Shown piece after piece: positions 11,601 through 23,700 of a stretch of DNA of 64,000 bases; the first letter of the stretch is position 1; each line of letters starts with the position of its first letter. The stretch covers positions 2,299,650 through 2,363,649 of the forward strand of contig VYZI01000108.1 of the NCBI GenBank assembly GCA_013397695.1, given 5' to 3'. Both the position numbers and the translations under genes were made by a program. Under the pieces are notes generated by a model. The model had not been told where the DNA came from. It searched no databases and saw only the letters and a program-made list of their open reading frames with translations. Source of the DNA: Centropus unirufus. Lineage: Eukaryota; Chordata; Aves; Cuculiformes; Centropidae.

Positions 11601-14112
11601 AGATCACCTTCTTCAATAAAAGCAAGGATTTGCAGTTGATCTGAGTGAGTTGATACAGAGTTTACTTTCAACACATCTGAATAATATTAAGCCCATGCAG
11701 AAACTTTTCTAGTTGAGGAGAAGAACAAAATCATAGGTGATCTCTTGAGGCGACTTTTTGAAACAAGACGTAATATCTTATAAATTTTTAAGCATGTAAG
11801 AGAGAAGATTGAATTATTTGAGACAAAAGACAGTGAGAACAGTTCTAAGACTGGCTGACTGACTTACTCTACAGGTTAGAAACTAGGATGACATCTAATA
11901 AGGGAAATCTTGGTTATAGTGGACTGGTTATCAGGGCTCCTAATCCTGTCATACATAAGAGAATATAAAACTGTCTAAAACAGGGTTTTAAATCTGTGTC
12001 TCCCACGTTTCTGTCATTTGCATGGCTTTTTATTTTTTTGTTATTAACAAAATAAATTTGGTAGGTTGTTCTTGCAGGAAGTCCCTAGAAAGCAACCAAG
12101 AGTGGTTCCACAGGGACACAGCTTTTAGGTTCTTGCAGATGGAAGGGTCTGCTCTCAGGGTTACCCGTAATAAAATGTTAGTTGTCATCTTGCCTTCACG
12201 TATTTCATACTGGTTCAGGCCACAGCATGAGAAAAGTTGTCTGGAGCAAACTGTAATGCTGTGCAGCCCCCTTTCATGATATTTTCCAGTGCCTGGCTTG
12301 TCTAATGCTTATCTAAGGAAACTCAGCTTTTCTTTGTTGGCGAGGGTGGTCATCTCACTGTTCCTTTCTGCAGAAGATTCATGTGTCTGCCTGTGGGTTG
12401 AAGAGCAGCTTTACTGTCAGTTCTGAAAAGTACCTCTGCCCAAGTTTTCTCAGCACAGCGAGTCTGCTTCATAAACAACCTGCCTTTGCGTGACTATTAG
12501 CTTTGTGATAAAAATGATACAAGGTTGGATGGTCATTGATTTATGCTTTCTGGCCATCTTCCAGGATGAAACTCTAACCTCATTACCCAATAGTTTCAAA
12601 ACAGTACAGAGTTAACCATTTATTTCCTTCAGCTGTTATCAAGCTGAGGATCTTGCCTTGGGAGGGTCCTGTATTCAAAAGCTGCCAGTGGCACAGAGTC
12701 TGAGGGGGCATTTTCTGCCTGATACACCCTTCCCCCCACCTTTTCTGTCCCTATTTTTACTTTCTGGGCTCTATCCCTTCCCTTCCTCTCAGCTCCTCCT
12801 GCTGAAAATAAAAGCAAGTCCTGGGAACAGAGGCAATACCACAAATGAAAGGAATTAGGTTTTTTTGTTTTTGCTGTCTGTAATTTTGGTTTCTGTTAAT
12901 AAGACCTCAGTTTCTCTGGCTAGATCAGTTCTGCATTGTGAAGAAAAGCGTGGGTTTCAAAAATAGCACATGGGAGATATTTTTCATCTTGTAATTTCTG
13001 CTAACCATACCTCTCAGTTAGCTGCTTATTTCAGAATTGTTCCTTGGGACTTCGTTTTCCTTCTCCTGCTCCATCAGTGCCCTCCACTGTAGTTTTGGTA
13101 CCTTTGCTTGGGAAGTCACCATTTGGGAAGCCTGTGTGGAGTCATCTTTTTTGGAAGTCTATATCCTTAGCTGAGTAATCCTCCAGAAGGAGGAGAAACA
13201 GGGGTAAGGCAAACAACCACAATATCCACCTGTGTACTATGTCAAATTAGAAAGTCTGTCATTGTAGCTGGGGAAATGGTTTCCCTGCATTGAGAATTTG
13301 TGATGACAGGCTTAATTTTTTTTCACATCAGTTGGGGCAGCAGCTTGAATTCTTCTGTTTTACACAATGTAGCTGTCTTTGTGTATTCCTGGAAAAATGT
13401 GTTTCTGTGGTTCAGTCTTACAGAAGTGTTCTCGATAACTAAGATGAGCTGTATAGTCTGTTTTATAAAGTAGATGACTTGGATTTCTCTCTTTTAAATA
13501 CAACATTAAAAGCCATGGAAGAACTGAGTTTCGGTACTGAACCAGTGTATTCTATCTATGAAAACTTTTTCAATTAATTACTTCCAAATTGCTTTTCCCG
13601 GTTCATTCCTGACTTTTTTTTAGGGTATATTTGTTCACTTCTGAAGTGGAAAAATTGTATAATCAATACCTGACTAAATATTGCCATTTGATGCCTTAAT
13701 CTTCTTGCTTTAGTCCCAGAAGAAACTCTGACAGTAGTATTAGATGAACGCATGCAGACATCCATTTCCTCTAGAAGACTATCCCAAATTCCTGCCGATC
13801 TCATGTACAATAATTTTGATAGTTATTTTAAATTTGAGCTGTTTATACATTCCTTTTATAGAAACTTGTCATACGCCTTATACTTTTAATATGGTTAATG
13901 TATTAATTTTGCCTTTTTTCCCACTGAAGTGCTGTGTGCTGTTTACCTGATTCACTGTGGCCGTGTGTAGATGAAACTATGAAATCTTTTGCCAGTTAGC
14001 AACCAGTGAGGTATCCATATCTTTTAATGTTATGAATTGAGAAATTTTATAGCTATACATTTATATCGCTATAATTTCATTTGTAAATAGAGATTTTTTT
14101 TTATATTGTTAT
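5681..14112. other. Long non-coding stretch, nothing recognised
   Basis: About 8.4 kb without a gene, tRNA or identifiable transposon. Homopolymers include A14 at 6602-6615 and T10 at 9171-9180. Two small palindromes occur: ACTATGCATAGT at 9256-9267 and CTGCATGCAG at 9579-9588. All open frames are below about 120 codons and look random. The stretch is compatible with intron or intergenic DNA. Confidence 0.5.
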
Positions 14113-14135
14113 AAATTAGCTATTAGAGCTAATTT
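14113..14135. repeat. Perfect 9-bp inverted repeat (small hairpin)
   Basis: AAATTAGCT (14113-14121) and AGCTAATTT (14127-14135) are perfect reverse complements around the five-base spacer ATTAG. The flanks are very AT-rich. It can form a short stem-loop, and the arms contain homeodomain-type cores. No function can be assigned. Confidence 0.6.
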
Positions 14136-14364
14136 TCCAAGGCATCTCTATCTCCGTTCTTAATGTAATGCAGAATATTTTACAATAACGCCTAGGTTAA
14201 CAATGATAGCCTTGCTGCATTGTGCAAGAAAAAGGGCTTCTGTGCCGACCCAGCTGGGTTTCAGGCTTAATTCATTGCTCTATGGTGGGGATCACCCCAG
14301 CTGCTGCGGGGCCTTTACAGATGCAAAAAAGCTGTCAGTGTTTGTTTCATCAGCTGCATAAGTG

Positions 14365-14830
14365 ATGAGGCCAAGTGGAGGAATCCATTCCAAGGCGTGG
14401 TGCTCGAGCTGGAGGCATGATCGCTTACAAAATCGGTGGCTTTAAAATACAGGGGGCGCGTTCTGCCTCAGAGCAAAATGTTTTGGGAGCGAGGTGCTTT
14501 GAGGCTGCTCTTGAGTTTGGGCTCCTCCTGGAGCAGCGTTTGCCCTGGCTCGTCTAAAGGCGCCTCTGAGTTAACCGCTCCCCTCGCCACTGATTCCGTC
14601 TCCTGCGCCTTTTCTGGTTCTCGTAAGCGTCACAATGAAATCATTGCACAGCTTTAGTGTGGATTTCCCCCCCTCTCCTTTCCTCCCACTCCTCCCGTAA
14701 AGCCGGAGAAGCTGGGCGCGCGGTCTGCTCTGGTCACCGGGAGTCGGTGCATCTTTTGGCTGTCAAGGCTTGAGCGGGGTTCCTTCCAGCCAATTAGAGG
14801 GTAACCATGATTGGTTTCAAAGGGTCCTGC
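14365..14830. promoter_or_regulatory. CpG-enriched patch with CCAAT motifs
   Basis: CpG density is clearly above its surroundings, roughly twenty CpGs in about 400 bases, including a GGGCGCGCGG stretch at 14714-14723. Just downstream a CCAAT motif lies at 14790-14794 and an inverted copy (ATTGG) at 14810-14814. This could be a weak alternative promoter or a decayed CpG island. No initiator, TATA box or coding exon is recognised, so a chance GC-rich patch is also possible. Confidence 0.3.
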
Positions 14831-17800
14831 TTGGGAATGCGAAGCATGCCTCCACAGTGGGAGCTGGGCACACAGCTCCTCCATCGATTCCCTTGTCCTT
14901 TGCTTGAGGCTCCAGGAATGTAACATGGAGTAGCGGGTTTGCTTACATAGTGCCAGGCTGGTTTTTGGAGGATGGAAGCGGATGTGTGTGGGCTCAGGTC
15001 TGAAATGGTTTTGCTGTGGGAGCTTTCGTGTGATCTCCCAGTCTTTGGTGCAGTCTCTTGGCCGTGTGCGTGAGGCTTCCTCAGGGCTTGCCACCCTTCC
15101 CGGTGTCATGGAATGCCACCAATAATCAGCGTGGCAGGAATTTTAACTAATGCACCACTGAAGCCACCACCGTCACGACTTTATGAAATGTGCCCGCAGC
15201 ATGGAATTCCACTAATGCCGTGGAGTGATCCGTTGTGCAAATTGAGTGTGAGAACGGGGCTGGTGGGGATTTGTTGTCTGCATCCTGGAAACCCGTCTTC
15301 TGCCTTTGGAAATGGAACGAGCCAAATGGTGTTGGCATAGGCTGCTGCTGAAATGTTCTCGCAGCCTTTGCTCTTCTGGCCGTCACTGGAGGGGCTGCGT
15401 TTGGTTTGTAGGGAGGTACTCCTGCCTGGGAGCACACTCTGGGGGCAGGCATTTCAGTGGGCACAGATGGAGTGAGTTGAACAACGTGAGTTCAGGATAG
15501 CTTAGGCGCAGTCACGTGCAAATTAGATTACGAGATTCATTCATTCTGGTCACCGAGGCCAGGCAAAGCTGGGTTCTTGCTTAAGCTTTTCCGCTGCGGT
15601 GCAGGCATGTTCCTGTGCTGGAGCAAAGTCTTGAGCTCAGTGCGCGACTGGTAGCATCCATCTTTATTGGTTAAACTATCGGCCTGTGGCTAAAGCAGCA
15701 CTTCTCCAGGTGTGACACGTGACAAGGGGGCTCTGGAGTCCTGTCAGCTGCAGTGGGAAGGCAGGGAGTTTGGCCTGATTTCCAGCATTGCGGCTTCACT
15801 GAGGCACATGAATTGGTGTAACCTGGCAGACGTGAGAGGGGGATTCGCCTCCTTCCCATGCTTGTTGGTGCTCTCATGGCCTCTATTATCCGCAGAGCTT
15901 CAGCTCAACACACGACAGACCTCCTCTTCTTGTGCTGTTTGGGGTGCTCGCAGAGCTCCTTCTGCCAGTGTTTTGTAGCTAGAAAAGCAGCAGCAGCCGT
16001 AAGAAATCCCCACCTGGCACTTGGTGCCCTCCCATCCCTTCCTTTTCCTGCACCTCATTTACAGTGACTGCAAGCACCACCATTTATTTCCCTTGGAGTC
16101 TCTCTTGCTGTTTTATTTTTTGTTGTTTACCGTGAGGCTGGAAATGGTGTGGAAGGGCTGCTTTGAAGGTGCTGAGCCGCAGCAAACGCTCAGGCAGGAC
16201 CTGGAGGAGCTGTGTTCTTGGTGTTGGTTATGTCCCTCTGGTCTATAAACTGGGGGAAGAAACAGCAGGCTTTAAACTGCAGCTGATGACACTACAGCGT
16301 GGTGTTTTCTCCTAGAAGAGAGGGAAATGGATTGAATTGTTTTTGAGAGAGGTCATCTTAAGAAAACCCCAAACCTCCTTGGTGAAAGGTCTGTCCATTT
16401 TCTAATATTCGAGCCCTTGTTTGTCATTATGGTGCAGTAGTTTTGATTTGCAAGGATGGAATGAAAGTGTCCACGTGCATCAGAGGGCTTTTGTATTTAT
16501 TGAGCACGATGCAGTTAAACCATGGTTTGGGGGGGTGCCTGCACAGGCGAGGCTGAGCTAGGACGGCACCATTCTTGGTGTGGGCATGCTGTGGTGGATG
16601 GGCCTCTACACTGATGCACCAGAGGTGGAAACATCCATGGGTGCAACACACGTCCTCTCAGGCAGAAAATGGGTGCCAGACCACTGGGAGGTAAAGTTCG
16701 TGCCTGTTATCCCAACACAGGCTACTCCTGTCTCCGTACAGCATGGTCCAAAGACTCACAGGGACGAGGCATCTGAGTGGCAGGGGCCTGAGCAAGAGGT
16801 CAAATTCTGTCTTAAATGCTATGAGTGTTCCTGGAGGGGGTGAGGGGCAGGTGACCCCACATCCTGAGGTCTCCCTCAGCGTTATTTTCCCTTTGGCTCT
16901 CTGCTCTCCTGCAGACCGGGTGGCAGAAACAAAGACATGGTAATTAAATCCAAAAGCTGTGAGGACCAGAAAGGGAATGTGGGTGTTTTCCCCCTTCTCC
17001 CAGGGCACTGGGGTTAGCTTGGCCAGTTGCCCTCACTGCCTGACCTGGGGGCAGCTGCTTCATCCCTGCCCACTGTGTCCATGCCCACTGCAGCATCCTT
17101 GCTTCTGCCCTGAGTCCTGGCTGACAGGTGAGCTTGAGCTTAAAGTTAGAGCTGCTTCATGGGAGTATTTGAAGAACAAAACCAAATTATCTACAGGATA
17201 ATTTCTTTTTGAAAATATGACCTGTGCGTTGTTGTATAGCCAGGCTTTAGAAAAACTTAAATTTTGAGCCAAAGAACTTTGTGGCTTCCTGTTGTTACCC
17301 TTTGGGTTGCTGATGCCACGCCAAATCGTGCTGGGAAAGAAAACACTTCAGTAGTTACATACATCCTTGGATACATCCAACTGTCCTGAAAAATACAGTA
17401 GTAATGTTTAAGGCATAATAAGTAATTTCTTTATTCTTATTTAGTAAGATTTCTCCCTCCACTCCTGTGTATTACGCCCCTAATGGGGAAGTAATGGAAA
17501 CTGGGATTCCAGCTTTATATTTAGGCTTGTAGATGCATTAGCTTTTCAAATAGTCTTGTCAGTGTTAACGTTGATGTTTGCCGTGCCTGTGTCGGGAACG
17601 TATTTTATCATAGGAGGCTGTGTTAAGCATTTGTCCTCTTGCTGGTGAATTGGCTCTTGATGGAGATTCAGAAGAGCTTATTTTAATTAGTCTTTGTTTG
17701 AAAACATGGCTCGGTCTACTAATTGAAGTAGGTGCTACTTCCCCACGGACTTGTCACTGGGGTAATGCAAAATTGCTGGATGTCTGCTTTTTAAGCATAC

Positions 17801-18364
17801 TTCTTCTGTCTTGTTTGTGATACACAGCCAATAGTGTGGCAAGAACTTTAATATTAGGATATTAAAAAAACTTAAAGCATAAACTTAAAAATAGCATGTC
17901 AAAACACTCCAATGGCAAGCTACATTTGGGATGAGGAACTTGGAGGTACACTGTCACTAGTGAAGCATCGAGGCTTTGGAAGCAACCCATTGGCCTTGGG
18001 AAAGCAACATTGAACTCTGGAAATGCTAGTGCCTGCGCTCTGAGGTGCCACAAAGCTTTTTGCTTGATACCCACCCTCGCTGGTGTGCTAATCTCTTCCT
18101 GTGGCAGCTCTAACCTCGGAGGGAGCTGCTTTCTGTGCTTCAGTTAGCAGAAGGCACGTTGACGTGTGGCTGCCCGGTCGCCTTTCTTTTAAATAGCTTA
18201 GCTGATGTTCAGGGCTGAGGGAACTACAAAACAAACTCTGAAAATCTTTCAGATGTTTTAATTAAAAGTGATGGAAGTGGAGAATTAGAGGCGTTTCTGC
18301 GCTAGGATGGCTTATTCAAACATGCAGCTTAACCAGTTAGACTGCAAGGTAGAAAATGCTAGAG
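14831..18364. other. Non-coding DNA, nothing recognised
   Basis: Mixed-composition sequence, slightly GC-richer up to about 17.1 kb and then AT-rich. Open frames reach at most about 150 codons and resemble no family. No transposon consensus, RNA gene or simple repeat of note was recognised. Confidence 0.45.
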
Positions 18365-18705
18365 ATTGTGTAGCTGAATTAAGCAATTTTAATTTGGTCT
18401 TTCATCTGTGTCATTACCGAGGGATATCCTGCAGGCTGGTTTAATGAACTCAATCTAGAGGTGTGTAGAGGCACATCTCTCCGCTTGACAGCAGCAAGAT
18501 GGCATGCTATGACTGGCAGACATATCTTCAGCTTGTGTAATTGTCTGCTCTTGTCATACGATGACAAATGGAGCAATGATCGTATTAAACAACAAAAAAG
18601 TTCAAAGTAACATGCAGGCTCTGAATAAACTCTTGGAATCAAAGAGATTCTCACATGACAGCGTGTCAGCATGGGTATTTTTAGCCTGAATTAATGCAGC
18701 TATAG
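18365..18705. promoter_or_regulatory. Candidate conserved regulatory element with TALE-type inverted site
   Basis: Homeodomain-type TAAT/ATTA cores recur here, for example AATTAAGCAATTTTAATTT near 18376-18394, GTGTAATTG near 18535-18543 and GAATTAATGCAG near 18688-18699. TGACA (18656-18660) and TGTCA (18664-18668) face each other around GCG, resembling a MEIS/TGIF-type dimer site. The block carries no repeat signature. Regulatory function and conservation are inferred from appearance only. Confidence 0.25.
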
Positions 18706-20603
18706 GAAATTCCCCTCCCCCAGAGAAGTATCACTGTGGTAAGTTAAACGTCAGCCAGAATTTTTAGCCCAAATTCTCTACTTCCTACAGGTGTGGGAGC
18801 TCGTCAGCCCTCAGTCTGTGTTGCACATTCGGGCCAGGAAAAAAAATTGTCCCGGGTCAGTAGGTTTTTTTTTTTTAAAAAAACAACATACCTGTTTTGT
18901 AACTAAAATTTTTGTCTGTTGACTGACAGATCTGATTATTTTAATAAGCCTCTTCCAAAACCACATGCAGTAAGGATGAGGTCACGCATACAGATTTCAT
19001 CAGGTACTCAGCACAGTTTGGAGTTTTTGGCAAATCTGTTTTGAGGGAAACAGAACTTTCCTTTTTTTCCCTTTTTATCCATTCAGTTTTCTCTCTCATC
19101 ATGGATGCAAGCTAATGGACTTCCGTGCATTATGGTGTGACGATTTCTTTGCAGAATAAACTGTCTGATCACACTGAGGTTTTCTGTTGAGAGAAATAAC
19201 CTTGTGAATAAGATGATTATGCAGCATAAGGAAGTAACCTTATGGAAATCCAGGAAAGTTTGGAAAAAAAAAAAAAAGCAGTTTAGAATATCGGGGTACA
19301 GGACCTGTGAAGTATAGAGCTAAGGGAACAGAAGCTTTTTTCTGCCTTTTCTTTTCCCCCCTCTTTTTTTTTTTTCCATTGAAACTGGGACCGACTATAG
19401 TTAACCACAGGAGAAAATGAGTGATGGAGATTACCAGTTTTATTCACTTCTTTATGTATACAGTTCCACTTTAGTCAGGTTGATGTATCTGTCACAGTTC
19501 TAATTAGTATCCCCTCCANNNNNNNNNNNNNNNCTTCTCCCCTACCCCAATCTTTCTGTTTTCTGATAGGGAAAAATTGTAATCAGCAGTTAAAAGAACA
19601 CATATGCTACTACATGTGCACAGAGAAAACCTTTCTTTTCTGAGTGCTTTATCCATACTCTTCATAGAAGACTGCTTTGCTTCTGGCTTGCCATCCTTGT
19701 GTGGTATTCCAACCCTGACAGTGGATTTTGGATGCTGTTCTTCAAAAAAGCTTTTTCAGGGCAGCTGCCCCAGTGCTGGGCTTTGTTACCACGATGGATG
19801 GGGGGAAACACAGAGTGCCCAGCTCAGAATTCAGCAGTACGCGTCTCAAAACGGATCTTAAATACAGCTTTTTTTCCTTCTGCCTGAGAGCTTTTTCCCT
19901 TGTCAGTTGAGTTGGTAAGTGGCAGGAAAGTGCTTCATCTTTGTGATTTCTGAAGTATCCTTAGTTTACTTTTGGATTTGAAAGTTCTTACTATGGTGGT
20001 CCTGCCGTGGTTTAATTGTAATGAGAATAGTGCTTTGCACATGTATGCCTCATTAGCCGGTACAGCTGGGACTCTCAATTCCAGCAAAAAAAAAAAAAGT
20101 AGTCTTAGTCAAAAGAGGACCTATGTAAAAATAGAACTGGCCCACTCCACACTCAAACCTGCATGAAATATGCCACTTCACTACATCTATGTGTATCAAG
20201 TCTCCTAGTGCATTGACGAAGCTGATTTATCAGCCGTTTAATTCTTAACGTTATGCAACTTCTACCTCCTGCCAAAATTATATGTAGCTACTCCTGCGGT
20301 GCAGGGATGACTAAGGCCATAGCTGTACCAAGAAAACGTGCGACGTTAGAAAGACTCAATATAATTGTGTACCTAGTTTTGCATACAGTTCCTTCCCCAT
20401 TGTTAAAAAACACACTGGTATATCATTTTGCCCAGACAGGTATGATGGCAAAGGAGCAGGATTCATTTTAGACTCGTGTTCGTTTAAGTATTGAATAAAC
20501 CTGAATCTTAGAATTATTGTTGCCGGAAGACCAGTTCAATTTGCAATCTCAGAACTACAGAAAAATCATCTTTACTCTTTTTCTCTTGGCATGTTTTGAC
20601 ATG
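18706..20603. other. Non-coding DNA with homopolymer runs and one gap
   Basis: Contains T12 followed by A7 (18865-18883), A14 (19264-19277), T12 (19364-19375), a 15-base assembly gap and A13 (20086-20098). No coding or RNA signature was recognised. The concentration of homopolymers probably explains the nearby gap. Confidence 0.5.
19519..19533. other. Assembly gap (15 N)
   Basis: Fifteen undetermined bases lie between a CCCCTCCA flank and CTTCTCCCC. The true content and length are unknown. The pyrimidine-rich flanks suggest a C/T-rich low-complexity tract. Confidence 0.98.
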
Positions 20604-20700
20604 CCTAGGAGACCTTACACTGCCTACAGCTGCCTGGAAGGAGATTGTAGAGAGGTGGGTGCTGGTCTCTTCTCCCAAGTGACAGGTGATGAGACAAGGG
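20604..20700 (+). mobile_element. CR1 LINE internal fragment
   Basis: Matches the part of CR1 near the end of ORF2 in sense orientation. The blocks in order are 'GAGACCTTACACTGCCTAC', 'CTGGAAGGAGATTGTAGAG', 'AGGTGGGTGCTGGTCTCTTC', 'CTCCCAAGTGACAGGTGATG' and 'AGACAAGGG'. The match stops abruptly at about 20700, and neither the distal 3' UTR nor the terminal ATTCTATG repeats follow. The copy therefore lost its 3' end after insertion or is a remnant of a larger copy. Sequence identity to the avian-type consensus looks fairly high over these 97 bases. Confidence 0.82.
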
Positions 20701-23700
20701 TACTTCCCTTCCTAAGGGACCTTTAAGAGGATCTGTTGCCTTAACCCTCTTCTCTTTTCATAATAGCAGAGATGAAAATTTAGGAGTAGAGTTGATGTAG
20801 CTTAAAAATAAGGAATAAAGCTAATTGGGCCTATTTGCTTGTTTTATGATTTGAGAAATAGGCAGTAGGTTAATCAGAGGTGTGATTCAACATCTGGACT
20901 GTTCATGCAAAGACGACAGGGAAGATGGAGCTAGGTTGTAGAGAACTTTAAAGTGTGAAATGGCAGAGGAAAGGGAGTCAGCCAAGAAATGCAAAGATGG
21001 AAGTGACTGAGCCAACACAGTAGTTAAAAAACTATTTCTATTAAATATTCTGATGGGATTCATCAATGGGAAGTGAGAGAATATTGCAGTAATGGGGGAA
21101 GAAGAGAGTGAGAGCCTCTTTCACCAGGCATTTTGGCTCTGAGGAAGATTTGTGTATCGCTGACGTTTGGCAGGAAGAATTGGCAGAACTTATCCCTAGG
21201 ATGGATACTAGTGCCTCCAGAGGGGCTTGGAACACTTGATAGTCGTGCTGTATTTTGAGTGGTCAGCAAGTGGCAGGGTTTTACACGGCTGTGCTTGCAC
21301 TCGTGTGCAGAACGGTTGGGGGCTGGTTCTGTTATGACTCTCCCAACAGTAAGGGGAAGAGATTGTCAACTCTTAAGTCCTCTGTCTTCATTTTGACTGT
21401 AAAAAGAAAGTGTTTGGAAATGACAGAGCCAACATCTTGAGGGACACTAGAAAATAGCACGTGTTCTGTGGTAAACAGTAAACTTACTCCACATCTTAGT
21501 GATCATTTTCATGTTGTGTTTAATCTGAGATTCATTTGTATGCGAGCCAGTGGCTTCATGTGGTGGATGCTGTCGTTGACCGGCTTGCCAGCGCTCAGTC
21601 AAGTGCTCTTGGTTAACACCACTCATGAGCCACTTGTGTAATTGCCATGCGTTGGTCAAGGTGATTGCACAGCATCTTGCAGTTGAGCAGCATAAGTCTG
21701 GAGTTAGCCGTGCTGGCATGGATGACTCTTCCCTGGTCAGCCTCTGCTTTTCCTGAGTTCTGGTATTAATGGAGTATGCATAGGGATGTATGTATATAGG
21801 GATGTGTGTGTTTCTGTATGTGACCCAGGTCAGGTGGCGTGAGGCTTCTGGCAGTTTGAGAATCCAGTGGGAAAGCTCCTGCAGGTTGGTATGGGAGAGG
21901 CTCTTTGTGAGGGTAGAGCCCTCTGCCTGTCTTTTTTCCTTTGCCTGCATTACTTTAGATGCCTCCTACCCTCCTCTCCCTGTCCCTCATATTCTTGTAA
22001 TCCTTCTGTCATACATGTGTGCTTCAAAATGTGTGGCAGTGATAGGGATTGTGGTGTCCCAGCTCGGACTGCTGGGCGTTACGCTAGTAGCAAGAAAAGA
22101 ACAAGAGCAGGCGGTGACCAGTGCTGCATGGCTTGTCATACGCTTTAGTGCAGGAGTCTATAAAAACACACGAAGCATTTGATTCTACGAAACAGTGAGC
22201 TCCATCTTTCCTTCTGCCTCTGCTCTTTCTCCTCCTTTTTTGTCGTCTCCCCTCACCTTTCCACAGAAATTCTCTTCCACACTTCCAGTGGAAAACCAAA
22301 TCCTACCTTTTGGAAAAGACCTGGGGAGTCCTTAGTCCTGTAGTTGATGCATTTTGGTGCGTTACCACTCGTTATTTTGCACTGCTTGCCAGGACTTCTG
22401 AGGCTCTTGTGGATCAAGCATTGATTCCAACCTGGTTGCTATGACCGAGGTACTGAAAATGTGTTAACTTCACAACATGTAATACACGCTCTCTCCCTGG
22501 CCCTGAAGGTGTCTGTGTGCATCAGATTTGTGTACAGATTTTGGCGGGGGGGGGATCCTTTCCCTGCTGCAGTGCAGACAGCACAGTTTAATCAACAATG
22601 TCCACAGCTGGAACCAAGTGGCTGGATTAGCCCTTTCCATAGGCTACAGAGGAGAAGCTGGCTGCCTGGAGGGTGTAAGCAGTACAGCCAAAACGCCTCT
22701 GCTGCCTGTTTCAGTGTCATTTATAGCGTTTTGAACTGTGTGCTAAGGCAGAGTAAAGCAAACACAAATGTATTATTGCTGCTATTGTAACACTTCAGTA
22801 GGATAAAAAGAGAGAGAAAAACTTCAATAGCTCTGATGATAGCCTGCCAGAGTAAATGTTGGCTCAGAAGCAACTGTGGTAATGTAGCTTTTTCTCTAAA
22901 TCTGTTTGAGCTAAACGAGAGCAGGGCCAAACTGGGAAATGAGGTTCCGTGTAGTGATGCCTCTGCCGCTTTTGTGGTTCCCCTGTCCTTTTCATCCCTC
23001 CTTGGGTCTTAGCAGAGCTGAGCAGGTGAGGTCTGAGGCTCTATGAAGCGCACCAGCGGCAACAGGGTTTATATTGTGTGGGATGCTGGAGGGAATGAGT
23101 GGTGTCTGAGCAGGTGAGATTTTGCACTTTAATGTAGAGCGTACTAATAGCATGGTAAAATTATAATTTTAATCAAAAAAATATATGATGTGAAGAATGC
23201 AGGCTGGCACGGGTGTTGGATTCTTTTGCTTCTGATGGTTGGCTTTTTGAGTTTTTGGGCATGAGTTCAACTTTCATTTGGTCTCACAGCTAAGACACTT
23301 CTGCTTTTAGGACTGTGTAAACAGAGGAGCTGTTTATAGGTGGCTCCTGAAATACTTGAGGAACCGAACATTTTTAGAATTTTAATATGAAATGTGTAGA
23401 TGTGAGTTAAAATCTTAATTATTTAGTCTCTTTTGGAATTGGAAACAGAAAAACATCCATGATGAAGACAAAGGGTTCCAGAGCCTGTGGGAAGATCTTC
23501 TTGCTGCTGTGGTGGTGGTAATTTCTTTATGCTTGCCAAGCAGGGAGTTTTCTCCTGCCTTTCAATTCCCTTAAACTGGTGGCTGAAGGAGAAACGCTGG
23601 GCTGGTATTCTGGGTCATAGGTCTTAAGTAGGAGAGGAGAGCATAGCTAAATGGAGAAACTTTCCTGGAGATGCTATCAGACATGAAGGTAATGAGAGAC

